NCBI RefSeq assembly: GCF_011064285.1
Contig: NZ_CP049331.1
Location: 3,100,001-3,164,000, forward strand
Origin: Vibrio ziniensis
GTDB taxonomy: Bacteria > Pseudomonadota > Gammaproteobacteria > Enterobacterales > Vibrionaceae
Direction: 5' to 3'
Length of the DNA: 64,000 bases
Position numbers and translations under genes: made by a program. This document shows positions 38,813 to 48,237 of the stretch, piece after piece. The notes beneath the pieces are model-generated. The model was not told the DNA's origin. It was given only the letters and a program-made list of their open reading frames with translations, and did not search any database. Position 1 is the first letter of the stretch. Each line of letters begins with the position of its first letter.

Positions 38813-38999
38813 CTGTCTCTTAGTCACAAATTATGGAGTATTGTTCTTTTGGTTCTCCCCCTCAGATGAGGGGGAGTTAGAGGGGGTTGAAGTCCACTGA
38901 ACTTATTGATAATTGAAATCTTTATTAAGTTCTGAGGAAGTAACCCCACCCAGCCTCCCCTTGAAAAGGGGAGGAGTAAAGACTTATGACGAAGAGATA
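38813..38999 (+). repeat. GC-box intergenic repeat, copy 3
   Basis: Between ytfQ and ytfR. Ends CTGTCTCTTAGTCACAAA and GACTTATGACGAAGAGATAA are inverted relative to each other, with the two GC-rich hairpins between. It may reduce read-through from ytfQ into ytfR. Confidence 0.8.
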
Positions 39000-39038
39000 A
39001 CCCTAACGGGAAGGATCGTTTCGGTTGTTGGAGTTATT

Positions 39039-40544
39039 ATGCCGTTAAACAATCAGCAAGATATCGTGTTAAATGCCACGGGGATATGCAAATACTTTCC
39101 TGGTGTTAAAGCGCTAGAAAATGTTGATTTCAGCCTGAGAAAAGGCGAGATCATGGCGCTATTGGGCGAAAATGGCGCGGGAAAATCGACGCTAGTCAAA
39201 ACCTTAACCGGCGTGTATCAACGTGATGGTGGTGAAATCACTCTCGATGGCCAGTCTATCTCTCCGCAAAATACCGCCCACGCACAACAGCTTGGTATTG
39301 GTACGGTTTACCAAGAAGTCAATTTGCTGCCGAATATGTCTGTCATGGATAACCTTTTTATCGGTAATGAACCGAAGAAATGGGGGTTTGTTGACCGAAA
39401 AACCATGGCTGAAAAAGCACGTAAAATTGTGACCAGTTATGGACTGAACATTGATGTCACAGAACCTCTTAACCACTTTTCCGTAGCAATTCAACAAGTG
39501 ATTGCTATCGCCAGAGCCATCTCACTATCGGCAAAAATACTGATTCTCGATGAACCCACCGCCAGTTTGGATAGCAACGAAGTGAAGATGTTATTTAACA
39601 TTATGCTCGGGTTAAAAAAACAAGGGGTGAGCCTGATATTTATCACCCACTTCCTTGACCAAGTGTATGAAGTGAGTGATCGCATTACCGTGCTACGCAA
39701 CGGTCAGTTGGTTGGCACCAAAGAAACCCGAGAGCTGCCACAAATTGAGTTGGTGAAAATGATGCTCGGCCGCGAGCTAGAAGATACGGCTCTTAGACGC
39801 GCAGGAAAAACCCGCAAACACAACGAACCCATGGTGGCGTTTTCCAATTTTGGTAAAAAAGGCACCATCCACCCCTTCAATCTTGAAGTTCACGCCGGTG
39901 AAATTGTCGGTCTAGCGGGCCTGCTGGGGTCCGGTCGTACTGAAACTGCCAAAGTAATTTTCGGTATTGAACCGAGCGATTCTGGTAGCTGCACTTTGCG
40001 AGGTAAGCCGATACAAGTCCGCTCTGCTCGTCAGGCTTCCCACTTAGGTTTTGGATACTGCCCTGAAGACCGTAAAACCGACGGCATCATTGGCGCAGCA
40101 TCGGTACGTGAAAACATCATCTTGGCTTTGCAGGCACAACGCGGTTGGTTTAAACCCATTTCTCGCAAAGAGCAGGACGCCGTTGCTCAGCGTTACATTG
40201 ACCAACTGGCAATCAAAACGCCTAGCCTTGAACAGCCGATTGAGTTTTTGTCTGGCGGTAACCAACAAAAGGTGCTGCTCGCTCGCTGGCTGCTCACTAA
40301 GCCTAAGTTCCTAATCCTAGATGAACCGACCCGAGGTATCGACGTGGGTGCTCACGCTGAAATCATTCGTTTAATTGAAAGTCTTTGTGCTAACGGGCTC
40401 GCTCTGTTGGTTATCTCTTCTGAGCTTGAAGAGCTGGTTGGCTATGCCGATCGCGTGGTGGTTTTACGTGACAGAAAACCTGTTGCGGAGATTCCAACTG
40501 AAGAACTTTCCGTGCCAGCCATAATGCAAGCAATTGCGAGTTGA
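39039..40544 (+). CDS. ytfR: YtfR-type sugar ABC transporter ATP-binding protein
   Basis: I start at 39039 (GGAG at 39030-39033), giving 501 residues; a longer frame from 38913 runs through the repeat and is unlikely. Two ATPase halves with Walker A GENGAGKST, DEPTASLDSNE, then signature LSGGNQQKV and DEPTRGIDVG. Matches E. coli YtfR of the galactofuranose importer. ytfT starts 7 bp after its stop. Confidence 0.93.
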   Translation: MPLNNQQDIVLNATGICKYFPGVKALENVDFSLRKGEIMALLGENGAGKSTLVKTLTGVYQRDGGEITLDGQSISPQNTAHAQQLGIGTVYQEVNLLPNMSVMDNLFIGNEPKKWGFVDRKTMAEKARKIVTSYGLNIDVTEPLNHFSVAIQQVIAIARAISLSAKILILDEPTASLDSNEVKMLFNIMLGLKKQGVSLIFITHFLDQVYEVSDRITVLRNGQLVGTKETRELPQIELVKMMLGRELEDTALRRAGKTRKHNEPMVAFSNFGKKGTIHPFNLEVHAGEIVGLAGLLGSGRTETAKVIFGIEPSDSGSCTLRGKPIQVRSARQASHLGFGYCPEDRKTDGIIGAASVRENIILALQAQRGWFKPISRKEQDAVAQRYIDQLAIKTPSLEQPIEFLSGGNQQKVLLARWLLTKPKFLILDEPTRGIDVGAHAEIIRLIESLCANGLALLVISSELEELVGYADRVVVLRDRKPVAEIPTEELSVPAIMQAIAS

Positions 40545-40551
40545 GGTGATT

Positions 40552-41643
40552 ATGAATTCGCTCAATCCCCTGTCACCTATAGAGAAGGCATCTATAGAGA
40601 AAGCATCGATGGAGAAAGCCTCGATGGATAACGCGTCACTGCAAAAGGCGCCATCGAAAGCTCCGCAGCCGCGCAATAAGTTTACCTTGCCGAAAGGTGC
40701 ACCACAGTTTGCAGCTTTAATCCTGCTGTTCATTATTAACAGCTTGATTGCGGATAATTTTTTCTCGATTCACATTCAAGATGATCGCCTCTTTGGGAGT
40801 GTCATTGATATCTTTAACCGTGGCGCGCCTGTTGCGCTGCTGACCATAGGCATGACGCTGGTTATCGCAACCGGTGGTATTGACCTGTCGGTTGGTGCGG
40901 TAATGGCGATCAGCGGTGCCGTGCTTGCCAGTATGGCGGAGCAAGGTTACGCACCATCCACCATTTTGCTCTGTTCAGTGTTAGCGGGTGTGGTATGTGG
41001 TTTATGGAACGGCTTCCTTGTCGCGGTGTGTAAAATCCAGCCGATTGTCGCTACCTTGATTCTTATGGTGGCAGGTCGCGGTGTGGCTCAGCTCATTACT
41101 GAAGGGCAAATAATCACCTTCAACAACGAGACTCTATCTTGGTTTGGTAGTGGTTCGCTGTTCTATTTCCCTACCCCAATCCTGTTGTTAGTGTGTGCGT
41201 TACTGATTGTTTGGGCACTGACCAAGAAAACCGCATTAGGGTTGTTTATCGAGTCAGTGGGAATCAACATCAAAGCCGCCAAAAATGCAGGCATTAACAC
41301 CCCTGCGATTGTGATGTCGGTCTATGTCATCAGTGGTGTGATGGCATCTATCGCAGGGATTATTGTTGCGGCTGATATCAAAGGCGCTGACGCTAACAAC
41401 GCCGGTTTATGGTTGGAAATGGACGCCATTTTAGCCGTGGTTATCGGTGGCACATCTCTGATGGGTGGTCGTTTTAACCTTATGCTGGCTCTGGTTGGCG
41501 CTTTCATCATTCAAAGTATTAACACCGGTATTTTGCTCTCTGGATACCAGCCACAGTGGAACCACATAGTGAAATCTCTGGTGGTGTTAACGGTGTTGAT
41601 ACTGCAATCCCCGACTGTCATTCAGCTAATTAAGAGGAAATAG
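40552..41643 (+). CDS. ytfT: YtfT-type sugar ABC transporter permease
   Basis: A 363-residue permease (ATG at 40552, GAGGTG ahead). The membrane core contains GMTLVIATGGIDLSVGAVMA and KAAKNAGINT, as in YtfT/RbsC. It has an unusual hydrophilic N-terminus of about 40 residues holding four IEKAS-like repeats encoded by a 15-bp tandem repeat. With YjfF it probably forms a heterodimeric channel. Confidence 0.92.
   Translation: MNSLNPLSPIEKASIEKASMEKASMDNASLQKAPSKAPQPRNKFTLPKGAPQFAALILLFIINSLIADNFFSIHIQDDRLFGSVIDIFNRGAPVALLTIGMTLVIATGGIDLSVGAVMAISGAVLASMAEQGYAPSTILLCSVLAGVVCGLWNGFLVAVCKIQPIVATLILMVAGRGVAQLITEGQIITFNNETLSWFGSGSLFYFPTPILLLVCALLIVWALTKKTALGLFIESVGINIKAAKNAGINTPAIVMSVYVISGVMASIAGIIVAADIKGADANNAGLWLEMDAILAVVIGGTSLMGGRFNLMLALVGAFIIQSINTGILLSGYQPQWNHIVKSLVVLTVLILQSPTVIQLIKRK
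40577..40636 (+). repeat. 15-bp tandem repeat inside ytfT
   Basis: Four units based on CTATAGAGAAAGCAT encode IEKAS, IEKAS, MEKAS, MDNAS at the permease N-terminus. Unit loss or gain keeps frame. Confidence 0.85.
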
Positions 41644-41646
41644 ACC

Positions 41647-42651
41647 ATGATAAAGCGTAATTTTCCTCTGTTTATCACCATCGCTGTGTTCCTGATTGGT
41701 TATGCGTTTTGTATGGTGGAATTCCCTGCATTTATGAGCACGCGAGTGATCTGCAACATTCTCACGGACAACGCGTTCTTGGGCATTCTTGCAGTTGGTA
41801 TGACGTTCGTAATCCTCTCAGGCGGTATCGACCTATCGGTAGGCTCAGTGGTTGCATTTACTGGGATTTTCCTCGCGACGGTAATTGGTGAATGGGGTAT
41901 CCATCCTTTTACGGCGATTGTGATGGTACTGGTGATGGGCGCACTGTTTGGCGGTTTGATGGGCTGGATTATTGACACCTTAAAAATCCCAGCATTTATC
42001 GTCACTTTGGCAGGTATGTTCTTCCTGCGTGGTGTGAGCTTTTTGATTTCTGAACAATCGATTCCAATTGAGCATCCTGTCTATCGTGAGATGTCGCGTT
42101 TTTCATGGCACATTGTGGGTGGTGGTCGCTTGAGCCTGTTGGCGGTGGTGATGTTGTGTATCGTAGCAATTGGCATGCTGGTGGCTCATCGTACTCGTTT
42201 TGGTAACAACGTGTACGCGATTGGGGGCAACGCCACTTCTGCTGGCTTGATGGGTATTCCAGTAAAACGCACCACCATTGGTATCTACATGCTTTCCACG
42301 TTCTTAGCAACCTGCGCAGGAATTGTGTTTTCTATCTACACCTCAGCAGGCTATCCGTTGGCAGCTGTGGGTGTTGAACTGGATGCGATTGCAGCCGTGG
42401 TTATCGGTGGCACCTTGCTATCGGGTGGTGTCGGAACAGTATTTGGTTCGCTGTTTGGTGTGCTTATCCAAGGGCTAATTCAAACCTACATTACGTTCGA
42501 CGGCACCTTGAGTTCTTGGTGGACTAAAATCATCGTTGGTATTTTGCTGTTCAGCTTTATCGCACTGCAACGTCTGCTCATCATCATGAGCGAACGCAGA
42601 AAAGTAGTGAACACCAGCCGGATTGGTTCACTGGTGACAGGCGATTCATAG
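41647..42651 (+). CDS. yjfF: YjfF-type sugar ABC transporter permease
   Basis: A 334-residue permease with VGMTFVILSGGIDLSVGSVVAF, YAIGGNATSAGLMGIPV and IAAVVIGGTLLSGGVGTV, matching E. coli YjfF, the second membrane subunit of the galactofuranose importer. It begins 3 bp after ytfT and ends before a strong terminator. Confidence 0.93.
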   Translation: MIKRNFPLFITIAVFLIGYAFCMVEFPAFMSTRVICNILTDNAFLGILAVGMTFVILSGGIDLSVGSVVAFTGIFLATVIGEWGIHPFTAIVMVLVMGALFGGLMGWIIDTLKIPAFIVTLAGMFFLRGVSFLISEQSIPIEHPVYREMSRFSWHIVGGGRLSLLAVVMLCIVAIGMLVAHRTRFGNNVYAIGGNATSAGLMGIPVKRTTIGIYMLSTFLATCAGIVFSIYTSAGYPLAAVGVELDAIAAVVIGGTLLSGGVGTVFGSLFGVLIQGLIQTYITFDGTLSSWWTKIIVGILLFSFIALQRLLIIMSERRKVVNTSRIGSLVTGDS

Positions 42652-42712
42652 CTATTTTGTTATTAAGAAACACTGATATTAAGAAACTTCGCTGTTAAAA
42701 AGCTTTGTCATC

Positions 42713-42743
42713 AAAAAAAGCCAGTCGTAAGACTGGCTTTTTT
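42713..42743. terminator. Bidirectional terminator between yjfF and cti
   Basis: AAAAAAAGCCAGTC-GTAA-GACTGGCTTTTTT between convergent genes. Confidence 0.92.
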
Positions 42744-42770
42744 CTAAACGATGTAAAAATAGTCACGAAC

Positions 42771-45128
42771 TTATCGGTTCTCAAAGCGGTTGTAATCCAA
42801 TAATCCTGCTTCAACTGGCTGATCTTGCTTGTACCACTGATGAACCTTGTCGCTGAAAGACCAAAAGTCCGGCGAGCTACGACGCACAGCAAACCGATCC
42901 AACAATTGAACATAGCTTTCTTCACCATCAAGGGTTCTTAAACGCTCCACCAGCTCAGGAATTTCGGTTTCTTTTAGTGATAGGTATGCCGCTGGATAGC
43001 TTCCTAGCACACCTCTCACTAAAGTTAAGCTGTCGTTTTCAGGAACACGGTTATTCTCTTCATCAAACAAGCTGGAAATGTTGCTGTGAGCATTGTTGTG
43101 GATAAGCGTAAACAGCTGAGACTGTCCCGCTTTAGACTCAATCATCAGCATCATCAGTTGAGGAATCGGTAAGATACCCTCGCCTTTAATCTCATTGACA
43201 CTGTTCAGCTCGCGCTCATGATTGTCAGTAAATCCGGTATCAACAATGTCATAACGCGGACTGAGCACAGGCTTAACTCGTGCAATGAGCATATCAAACA
43301 GCTCTGATTTCGGATCATCAGTGGTGTATTCCACGTTGCTTGGCTCATCAAACGGCTTCACGTTACGTAGCAGAAACTCGGTGAAATACGCCGTTTGGTC
43401 TTGATACCAACTCGACAATTCCTGATGTCGCATGTTCTGTGGTAGTAGAGTCACGAAGTTACTTTCACCCTCTAAACGCAAGAAATCCATAAACATACGA
43501 GTGACTAGCTGATGACCAAAGTTGCCATAAACATCAAAGCCCGCCACCAAAAGATAATGAACTCGTTCAAGCAAAGAGTAATCAAATACCCAAGCGGTTT
43601 TTGGCTTATTGCCCACTAAACCTTGTGCTACCGAAGCACTGTCAAAATGCCTAAATACGGTTAATGCTGCATTCGGATTGGTACCATCACCAGACCAAAC
43701 TAAATCAGTGGTGACATAACGACCATCTTTGAATTGCTTATGTGTGAATGCTGATTTCTCTTCCAAATAACGTGCTTGCTGCTTGGCATAGCTAATCCAT
43801 GTAGCAATTGGGTTGATGGTGTCCTCTCGCTCAGCCGGCAGTTTTAGGTTATCCGCTTGCGAACGATAGAACTCGTTTACTTCTGGGATATCCGCTTTAT
43901 CCGGGTCTAAGAAGAACACCCAAAAATCATCATTGATAACGTTAAGCGCAAGCTGACCACGGCAAACCGGACCTTTGATAAAACCCATTATGGTGTTCTG
44001 AGCGTTATCCAATAAGAAGCGATAGCGAGCATTGACTGGCAGGTCAATAAAGGCAGTCATTGGGTTGGCAGCCACAGAAGGCTCATAGCTTGGCAATTGG
44101 TCAATCTTGTAGTCAGCATCAATAAACCATGTTTTCCAATCGTTGATACGCTTGTTATTTAGCGCATAAGGCATATGGGTTTTATCAACGATGGTGCCTT
44201 GCTCGGCAATAATACGATAATAAACACGTTCAACCTTTGGATCATCATAAGGGCGACGAGTCGCAATACGTTTCACAGGCTCACCCGGAGGCGTGACAGA
44301 ACGAACTAGCATGAAGAAACGTGGTGTTTTCTCTTTTAAATCAGAAAAATAGAGATGAGAAAGGAACAAATGCTCATAAATATAACGAGCCGCCAGCTGG
44401 TTCTTTTTGCCCTCTGCATTTAACAGTGTTTCGTAGTTATCAACCAACTCTTGCTGAGCTGACGTCAGTGGGATGTGCTCGTTCATCTGAGCGCCGTTTT
44501 CCAACCACGCCATTAGCTTGTTGTATTCGCTTTTGTTCAGGTTTGGCATCCCAAAAGGCATCCCCCAATCAGGATACTCTTGCTGATAGGCTTCATGCTC
44601 TTCTAACGTTGGGCACTGTTGCTCGCGATAAATCGAGAAATCAAACCCTTCTAACTGATCTTGCTGCTGTTGCGGGTGTAGCTCTTTCTGTTGCAGCAGT
44701 CTTGCGACTAATCCAGCTTCTAAATTGGCACGGGTTGTTTGGTCTCGTTCATTAAGCACAGGGTGAAAACCGAAGTCTCGCCACTCTTGGGTGGTTTGAG
44801 CATCTTCAAATAGACGCGTAGGCGTGGCCGCCGCCAGACGAGTTCCTTCGTAGACCTGTGTTTTGCTACCACCACGATCAATTCCTTCAACCGAAGAGAG
44901 TTTTAACTGGCAAGGAGCATCGTAGCAGGCATGACAAACCACACAACGGTTGTCGATGATGGGTTTCACCTCTTGCATAAAATACTTTGCTTGAGGCGAG
45001 TCTAAAGCTACCTGACGTTCTCGTACTTCAGGTGTACCAAACAGTTCATCGTAGTTAAGCCCGGCATAAGTCGCACAACCAGAGAACACCAAGACTAAAC
45101 AGATTAAAAATAGTTTACGTAAATTCAT
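42771..45128 (-). CDS. cti: Periplasmic fatty acid cis/trans isomerase
   Basis: A 785-residue haem protein with a lipoprotein-type signal (LVFSGCAT) and one CXXCH site (NRCVVCHACYDAPCQL). MPFGMPNLNKSEYNKL and GHQLVTRMFMDFLRLEGE are typical of Cti. Cti converts cis unsaturated membrane lipids to trans forms, quickly stiffening the membrane under solvent or heat stress. It stands alone, divergent from the PilZ gene. Confidence 0.93.
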   Translation of the reverse strand: MNLRKLFLICLVLVFSGCATYAGLNYDELFGTPEVRERQVALDSPQAKYFMQEVKPIIDNRCVVCHACYDAPCQLKLSSVEGIDRGGSKTQVYEGTRLAAATPTRLFEDAQTTQEWRDFGFHPVLNERDQTTRANLEAGLVARLLQQKELHPQQQQDQLEGFDFSIYREQQCPTLEEHEAYQQEYPDWGMPFGMPNLNKSEYNKLMAWLENGAQMNEHIPLTSAQQELVDNYETLLNAEGKKNQLAARYIYEHLFLSHLYFSDLKEKTPRFFMLVRSVTPPGEPVKRIATRRPYDDPKVERVYYRIIAEQGTIVDKTHMPYALNNKRINDWKTWFIDADYKIDQLPSYEPSVAANPMTAFIDLPVNARYRFLLDNAQNTIMGFIKGPVCRGQLALNVINDDFWVFFLDPDKADIPEVNEFYRSQADNLKLPAEREDTINPIATWISYAKQQARYLEEKSAFTHKQFKDGRYVTTDLVWSGDGTNPNAALTVFRHFDSASVAQGLVGNKPKTAWVFDYSLLERVHYLLVAGFDVYGNFGHQLVTRMFMDFLRLEGESNFVTLLPQNMRHQELSSWYQDQTAYFTEFLLRNVKPFDEPSNVEYTTDDPKSELFDMLIARVKPVLSPRYDIVDTGFTDNHERELNSVNEIKGEGILPIPQLMMLMIESKAGQSQLFTLIHNNAHSNISSLFDEENNRVPENDSLTLVRGVLGSYPAAYLSLKETEIPELVERLRTLDGEESYVQLLDRFAVRRSSPDFWSFSDKVHQWYKQDQPVEAGLLDYNRFENR

Positions 45129-45440
45129 ATAGTTATAGTTTTTCAGTTAACCAAGGTTAATTAAAGTAAAGACTACTACATTTTCAACATATAAAAGAAA
45201 ATACCTTTTGAAATCTATCTTTACGGCCAAAGTGTTCAAGATGTCTGATAGCCTCAATCATTGCTATATCGAGCCACTGGATAAAATTACCACTCAGAAT
45301 GTTCCGAAACATGGTCAATAAAAACTGATTAAGCGATAGTTCGCTTAGAAATGCTCGGAAAAGCAGTTAAACTTAAGCTGAACAGGTACCTTTTTATCCA
45401 AAAGCCTAAAATATAGAGCAGGAAATAGCCAGTAACTAAA
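45129..45440. other. Divergent cti/PilZ intergenic region
   Basis: A 312-bp AT-rich stretch between divergent genes. I see one small hairpin (TAAGCGA-TAGT-TCGCTTA, near 45332-45349) and no gene, repeat copy or confident operator. It should contain both promoters. Confidence 0.5.
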
Positions 45441-45812
45441 ATGAAGAATCACACTGAGCAAAGACAATATTTTCGTCTGCGTTACAACATAAAAGAAGTC
45501 ATGCCAACGCTTCGAGTACAAAGCCGAGAATTTAACATCAGCGAGATCTCGGAAAAAGGCATACGTGTGATAGTGCGTGATTCTTCGCTATTCAGAATAG
45601 ATGATTCGCTTACAGGTGAAGTTCTGCTGAATTCGCTAGAGACCAATATCCCCGTAACTGGCAAAGTGCTGCGAAAAATCGGCAATGAAGTGATATTTCT
45701 ACTCTCAGATGGTCTGTCATTCAAACAGATGATCGCCGAGCAAAGATATATGCGAAAAAACCATCCGAAAGTGTTTCCGAAAAACTCTCAATTGGTCAGT
45801 GAAGAAGAATAG
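45441..45812 (+). CDS. PilZ-domain (c-di-GMP binding) protein
   Basis: A 123-residue protein made almost entirely of one PilZ domain. The N-terminal RQYFRLRYN supplies the RXXXR switch, and NISEISEKGIRV the (D/N)XSXXG motif, so cyclic-di-GMP binding is likely. There is no output domain, so it presumably acts by binding a partner, as small PilZ proteins do for motility or exopolysaccharide. Its partner is unknown. A MITE follows. Confidence 0.85.
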   Translation: MKNHTEQRQYFRLRYNIKEVMPTLRVQSREFNISEISEKGIRVIVRDSSLFRIDDSLTGEVLLNSLETNIPVTGKVLRKIGNEVIFLLSDGLSFKQMIAEQRYMRKNHPKVFPKNSQLVSEEE

Positions 45813-45863
45813 CTAGCCTATCCCGCTCGCAATAGCGCTGAAGTGCGGTTCTCAACATGCTTA

Positions 45864-46035
45864 TACCATTATCCTAGATAAAAATATGCTCAGACTGAGC
45901 ATCGGTAGAACAGCGAATAGGCGTCAAACGCAAACGCGCATTCATTCGTCCCTGAAGCTCCGCCGAGCCATCCATGGCTCTGAGGGTTTGCTTATCGACG
46001 CCCATTCACTGATCAGGAAATTTTCCAGAATGGTA
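45864..46035 (+). mobile_element. MITE-like element, full copy 3
   Basis: From TACCATTATCCTAGATAAAA to AATTTTCCAGAATGGTA, 172 bp, with a 3-base insertion in the left terminus. It lies at the left edge of the rhamnose block. Confidence 0.85.
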
Positions 46036-46069
46036 TTAGTACATAACTAAGCACGTTTTTGACAACAGA

Positions 46070-46876
46070 TTAACGATACTGCGACGGCGTTTTCTTAGTA
46101 AAACGTTTGAACTTAGTGCTGAAATAGTTGCTGTCTTTATAACCCACTTCAAACGCGATATCGGTAATCGACTTGTCGGTACTTTGCAGTAAATCCATCG
46201 CATTGTTAATCCGCACACGATGCACATAGTTGTTAAATGAAAGGTTGGTCACTTGCTTAATTTTTCGGCTCAGGGAACGCGAAGAAATCTTAAACTTGTC
46301 TGAAATTTCGTTAATACAGACCTCTTCACTGTAATTTCTTTGCAACCAATCAATCACTTTAAGAATGATGTTGTCGTTCACATCATTGGATTGTGAGGTC
46401 AGACGCCCACGCGAAATTTCAACCACCAAGTGTTGAAATAGCACTTCCATCATCAAACGTGACTCTACAGTATTCGAGCGAGACTCATGATCCAGTTGCT
46501 GAAGTATTTGCTCAACTTTGGACATGGTCTGGTTGGTGATAAACCAGCTCTTCGAGTCGGAACTTTCATTCGGTAAAAAGTTCTTCAATATTGGACTATA
46601 AGAAAGGCGATTCTTCTTAAACAAGATATTAGTCAGATGGAGGTTCTCCACCTGCTCATACATATGACGATCACCTGGAGTAATGTAACAAATGTAGTTC
46701 TGCGCTAAGTTGGTCGGTGAATCATTAAGGATATGTTGCCCGGCACCTTTGGTGACAATGATTAGCTCATGAAAGTCGTGGGAGTGTTCTGGGTAATCGG
46801 GTTGCGGCGCACGAGTTTCAGTACAGACGGCTGAATCTGTGTGTTTGAAAAACTCTTCACCACTAAGTTGAAACAT
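46070..46876 (-). CDS. AraC-family regulator, RhaS/RhaR-like
   Basis: The start at 46876 follows GGAGA by seven bases and gives 268 residues, close to RhaS (278). The N-terminal cupin has HSHDFHELIIVTKGAGQHILND. The C-terminal double helix-turn-helix has ISDKFKISSRSLSRKIKQV and DIAFEVGYKDSNYFSTKFKR. In a block with rhaBAD and a rhamnogalacturonide transporter it is the obvious candidate activator, responding to rhamnose or an unsaturated disaccharide. Whether it is orthologous to RhaS or RhaR cannot be told here. Confidence 0.85.
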   Translation of the reverse strand: MFQLSGEEFFKHTDSAVCTETRAPQPDYPEHSHDFHELIIVTKGAGQHILNDSPTNLAQNYICYITPGDRHMYEQVENLHLTNILFKKNRLSYSPILKNFLPNESSDSKSWFITNQTMSKVEQILQQLDHESRSNTVESRLMMEVLFQHLVVEISRGRLTSQSNDVNDNIILKVIDWLQRNYSEEVCINEISDKFKISSRSLSRKIKQVTNLSFNNYVHRVRINNAMDLLQSTDKSITDIAFEVGYKDSNYFSTKFKRFTKKTPSQYR

Positions 46877-47000
46877 CGTTTTATCTCCGCTGAACACCGA
46901 ATTCATAGTGCGACAACATTCAAGCAGGCACAATGACACCAAAGTGAATATGTGATTCTGATACCAGTGCGCCAACCCAAGTGTGGGAGGGCTCACAGAT

Positions 47001-47028
47001 TAAAAAAGCCCCATTTAACTAATGGGGC
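47001..47028 (-). terminator. Terminator after the GH105 gene
   Basis: GCCCCATT-TAACT-AATGGGGC followed on the minus strand by six T residues. It separates the transporter/hydrolase operon from the regulator. Confidence 0.88.
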
Positions 47029-47070
47029 AAACTTCCACTACCAATTGAAACAAAGGTATGAATAGATGAA

Positions 47071-48213
47071 TTATAAGTAGGTGCGCAAATATTCAGACAG
47101 AAGCAAAATCGCCATAGACTGACCATAAGGCATTGATGTTAGAGGTATATTTCGGTAGTAATCCAAATCTGACCCCATAGCTGTACCAAAAGATACATTC
47201 ACTAATTCTCCAGATTCATTGATGTAATCCGTAATTAACGCATCAACCGCTTTGTACGCCATATCCGCATATTTAGGATCGATATAACGCTTACGTATCG
47301 CTTTCAAAATACCGTAGGCAAAACCTGCTGTTGCTGATGCTTCAACGTAAGATGATTCATCATCCAGCAATGTGCACCACAAGCCATTGCCTTGTTGGTA
47401 TTTCGCTAGCATTTCAATTTGACGCTCTAAAATATGCACCAGATGACGACGGAACGCGTCGTGCTCAGGCAAGTCTAGAAGCTCTAGGAAATCAGGAATA
47501 ACAATGGTTACCCAGCTGTTGCCACGTGCCCAACGTGCATTAGCAAAGTTGTGGTTACCGTCGAATGTCCAGCCGTGGAACCATGCACCCGTCTCGCGAT
47601 CCGTTAAGTATTGAATGTGAGTCAGGAACTGGTATTTCGCTTCTTCAACGTATTCAGGACGATTGAGCAACAAACCAATTTTAGTCAGTGGCATCACACT
47701 CATCATTAGCGTGTCATCCCACATTTGCTCATGGTTTTCGCTGTTATACACAATGTGCTGAATACCACCGCTCTTAGTCTTAGGCATGTGGTACATCACA
47801 TAGTCTGCCCAAGTCTCTAAGTAAGGTACCAACGAGGGATCTTTGGTTTCTTCGTAACGGTAAGCCAAAGTTAAGAACGGACATACTGTATTAACGTTCT
47901 TCGTTGCCTGCTCTTCAGAGAAGCGGTCTTCAAACCATTCATCAATGATGTTGACCACACTTTGGTCATTGGTTTGTTGGTAGTACTTGTACATACCGTA
48001 CAGACCAATACCGTGTGTCCATTCCCAGCCAGCCCAGCCTTTAGTATCAATAGTACGACCATCATCAAGGTGAAGAAGAAACTCACCGGTTTCATCGTGA
48101 ATGTTGATCAGGTTATTGATTAGGCTTTCAATTTTATCGACCACAACGTTGCGCGGGTGTGTGCGTTCTACGCGACGAAGCAAAGCGCTATGTTTTACAG
48201 GAAAGATTTTCAT
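47071..48213 (-). CDS. GH105 unsaturated rhamnogalacturonyl hydrolase
   Basis: A 380-residue cytoplasmic (alpha/alpha)6-barrel enzyme. TKGWAGWEWTHGIGLYGMYKYY, EQMWDDTLMMSVMPL (the catalytic Asp) and NFANARWARGNSWVTIV are family signatures; it resembles Bacillus YteR and Erwinia RhiN. Such enzymes hydrate and cleave the unsaturated galacturonyl unit from rhamnogalacturonan-I disaccharides, releasing L-rhamnose. The TRAP genes upstream and rhaBAD opposite fit that role. No rhamnogalacturonan lyase is in the window. Confidence 0.9.
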   Translation of the reverse strand: MKIFPVKHSALLRRVERTHPRNVVVDKIESLINNLINIHDETGEFLLHLDDGRTIDTKGWAGWEWTHGIGLYGMYKYYQQTNDQSVVNIIDEWFEDRFSEEQATKNVNTVCPFLTLAYRYEETKDPSLVPYLETWADYVMYHMPKTKSGGIQHIVYNSENHEQMWDDTLMMSVMPLTKIGLLLNRPEYVEEAKYQFLTHIQYLTDRETGAWFHGWTFDGNHNFANARWARGNSWVTIVIPDFLELLDLPEHDAFRRHLVHILERQIEMLAKYQQGNGLWCTLLDDESSYVEASATAGFAYGILKAIRKRYIDPKYADMAYKAVDALITDYINESGELVNVSFGTAMGSDLDYYRNIPLTSMPYGQSMAILLLSEYLRTYL

Positions 48214-48237
48214 AATAATAAGAGTCCTTAAATTCGA

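Noticed and set aside
38913..39038. N-terminal extension of YtfR
   Set aside because: It translates the GC-box repeat; the downstream ATG has a good ribosome site and matches the family start.
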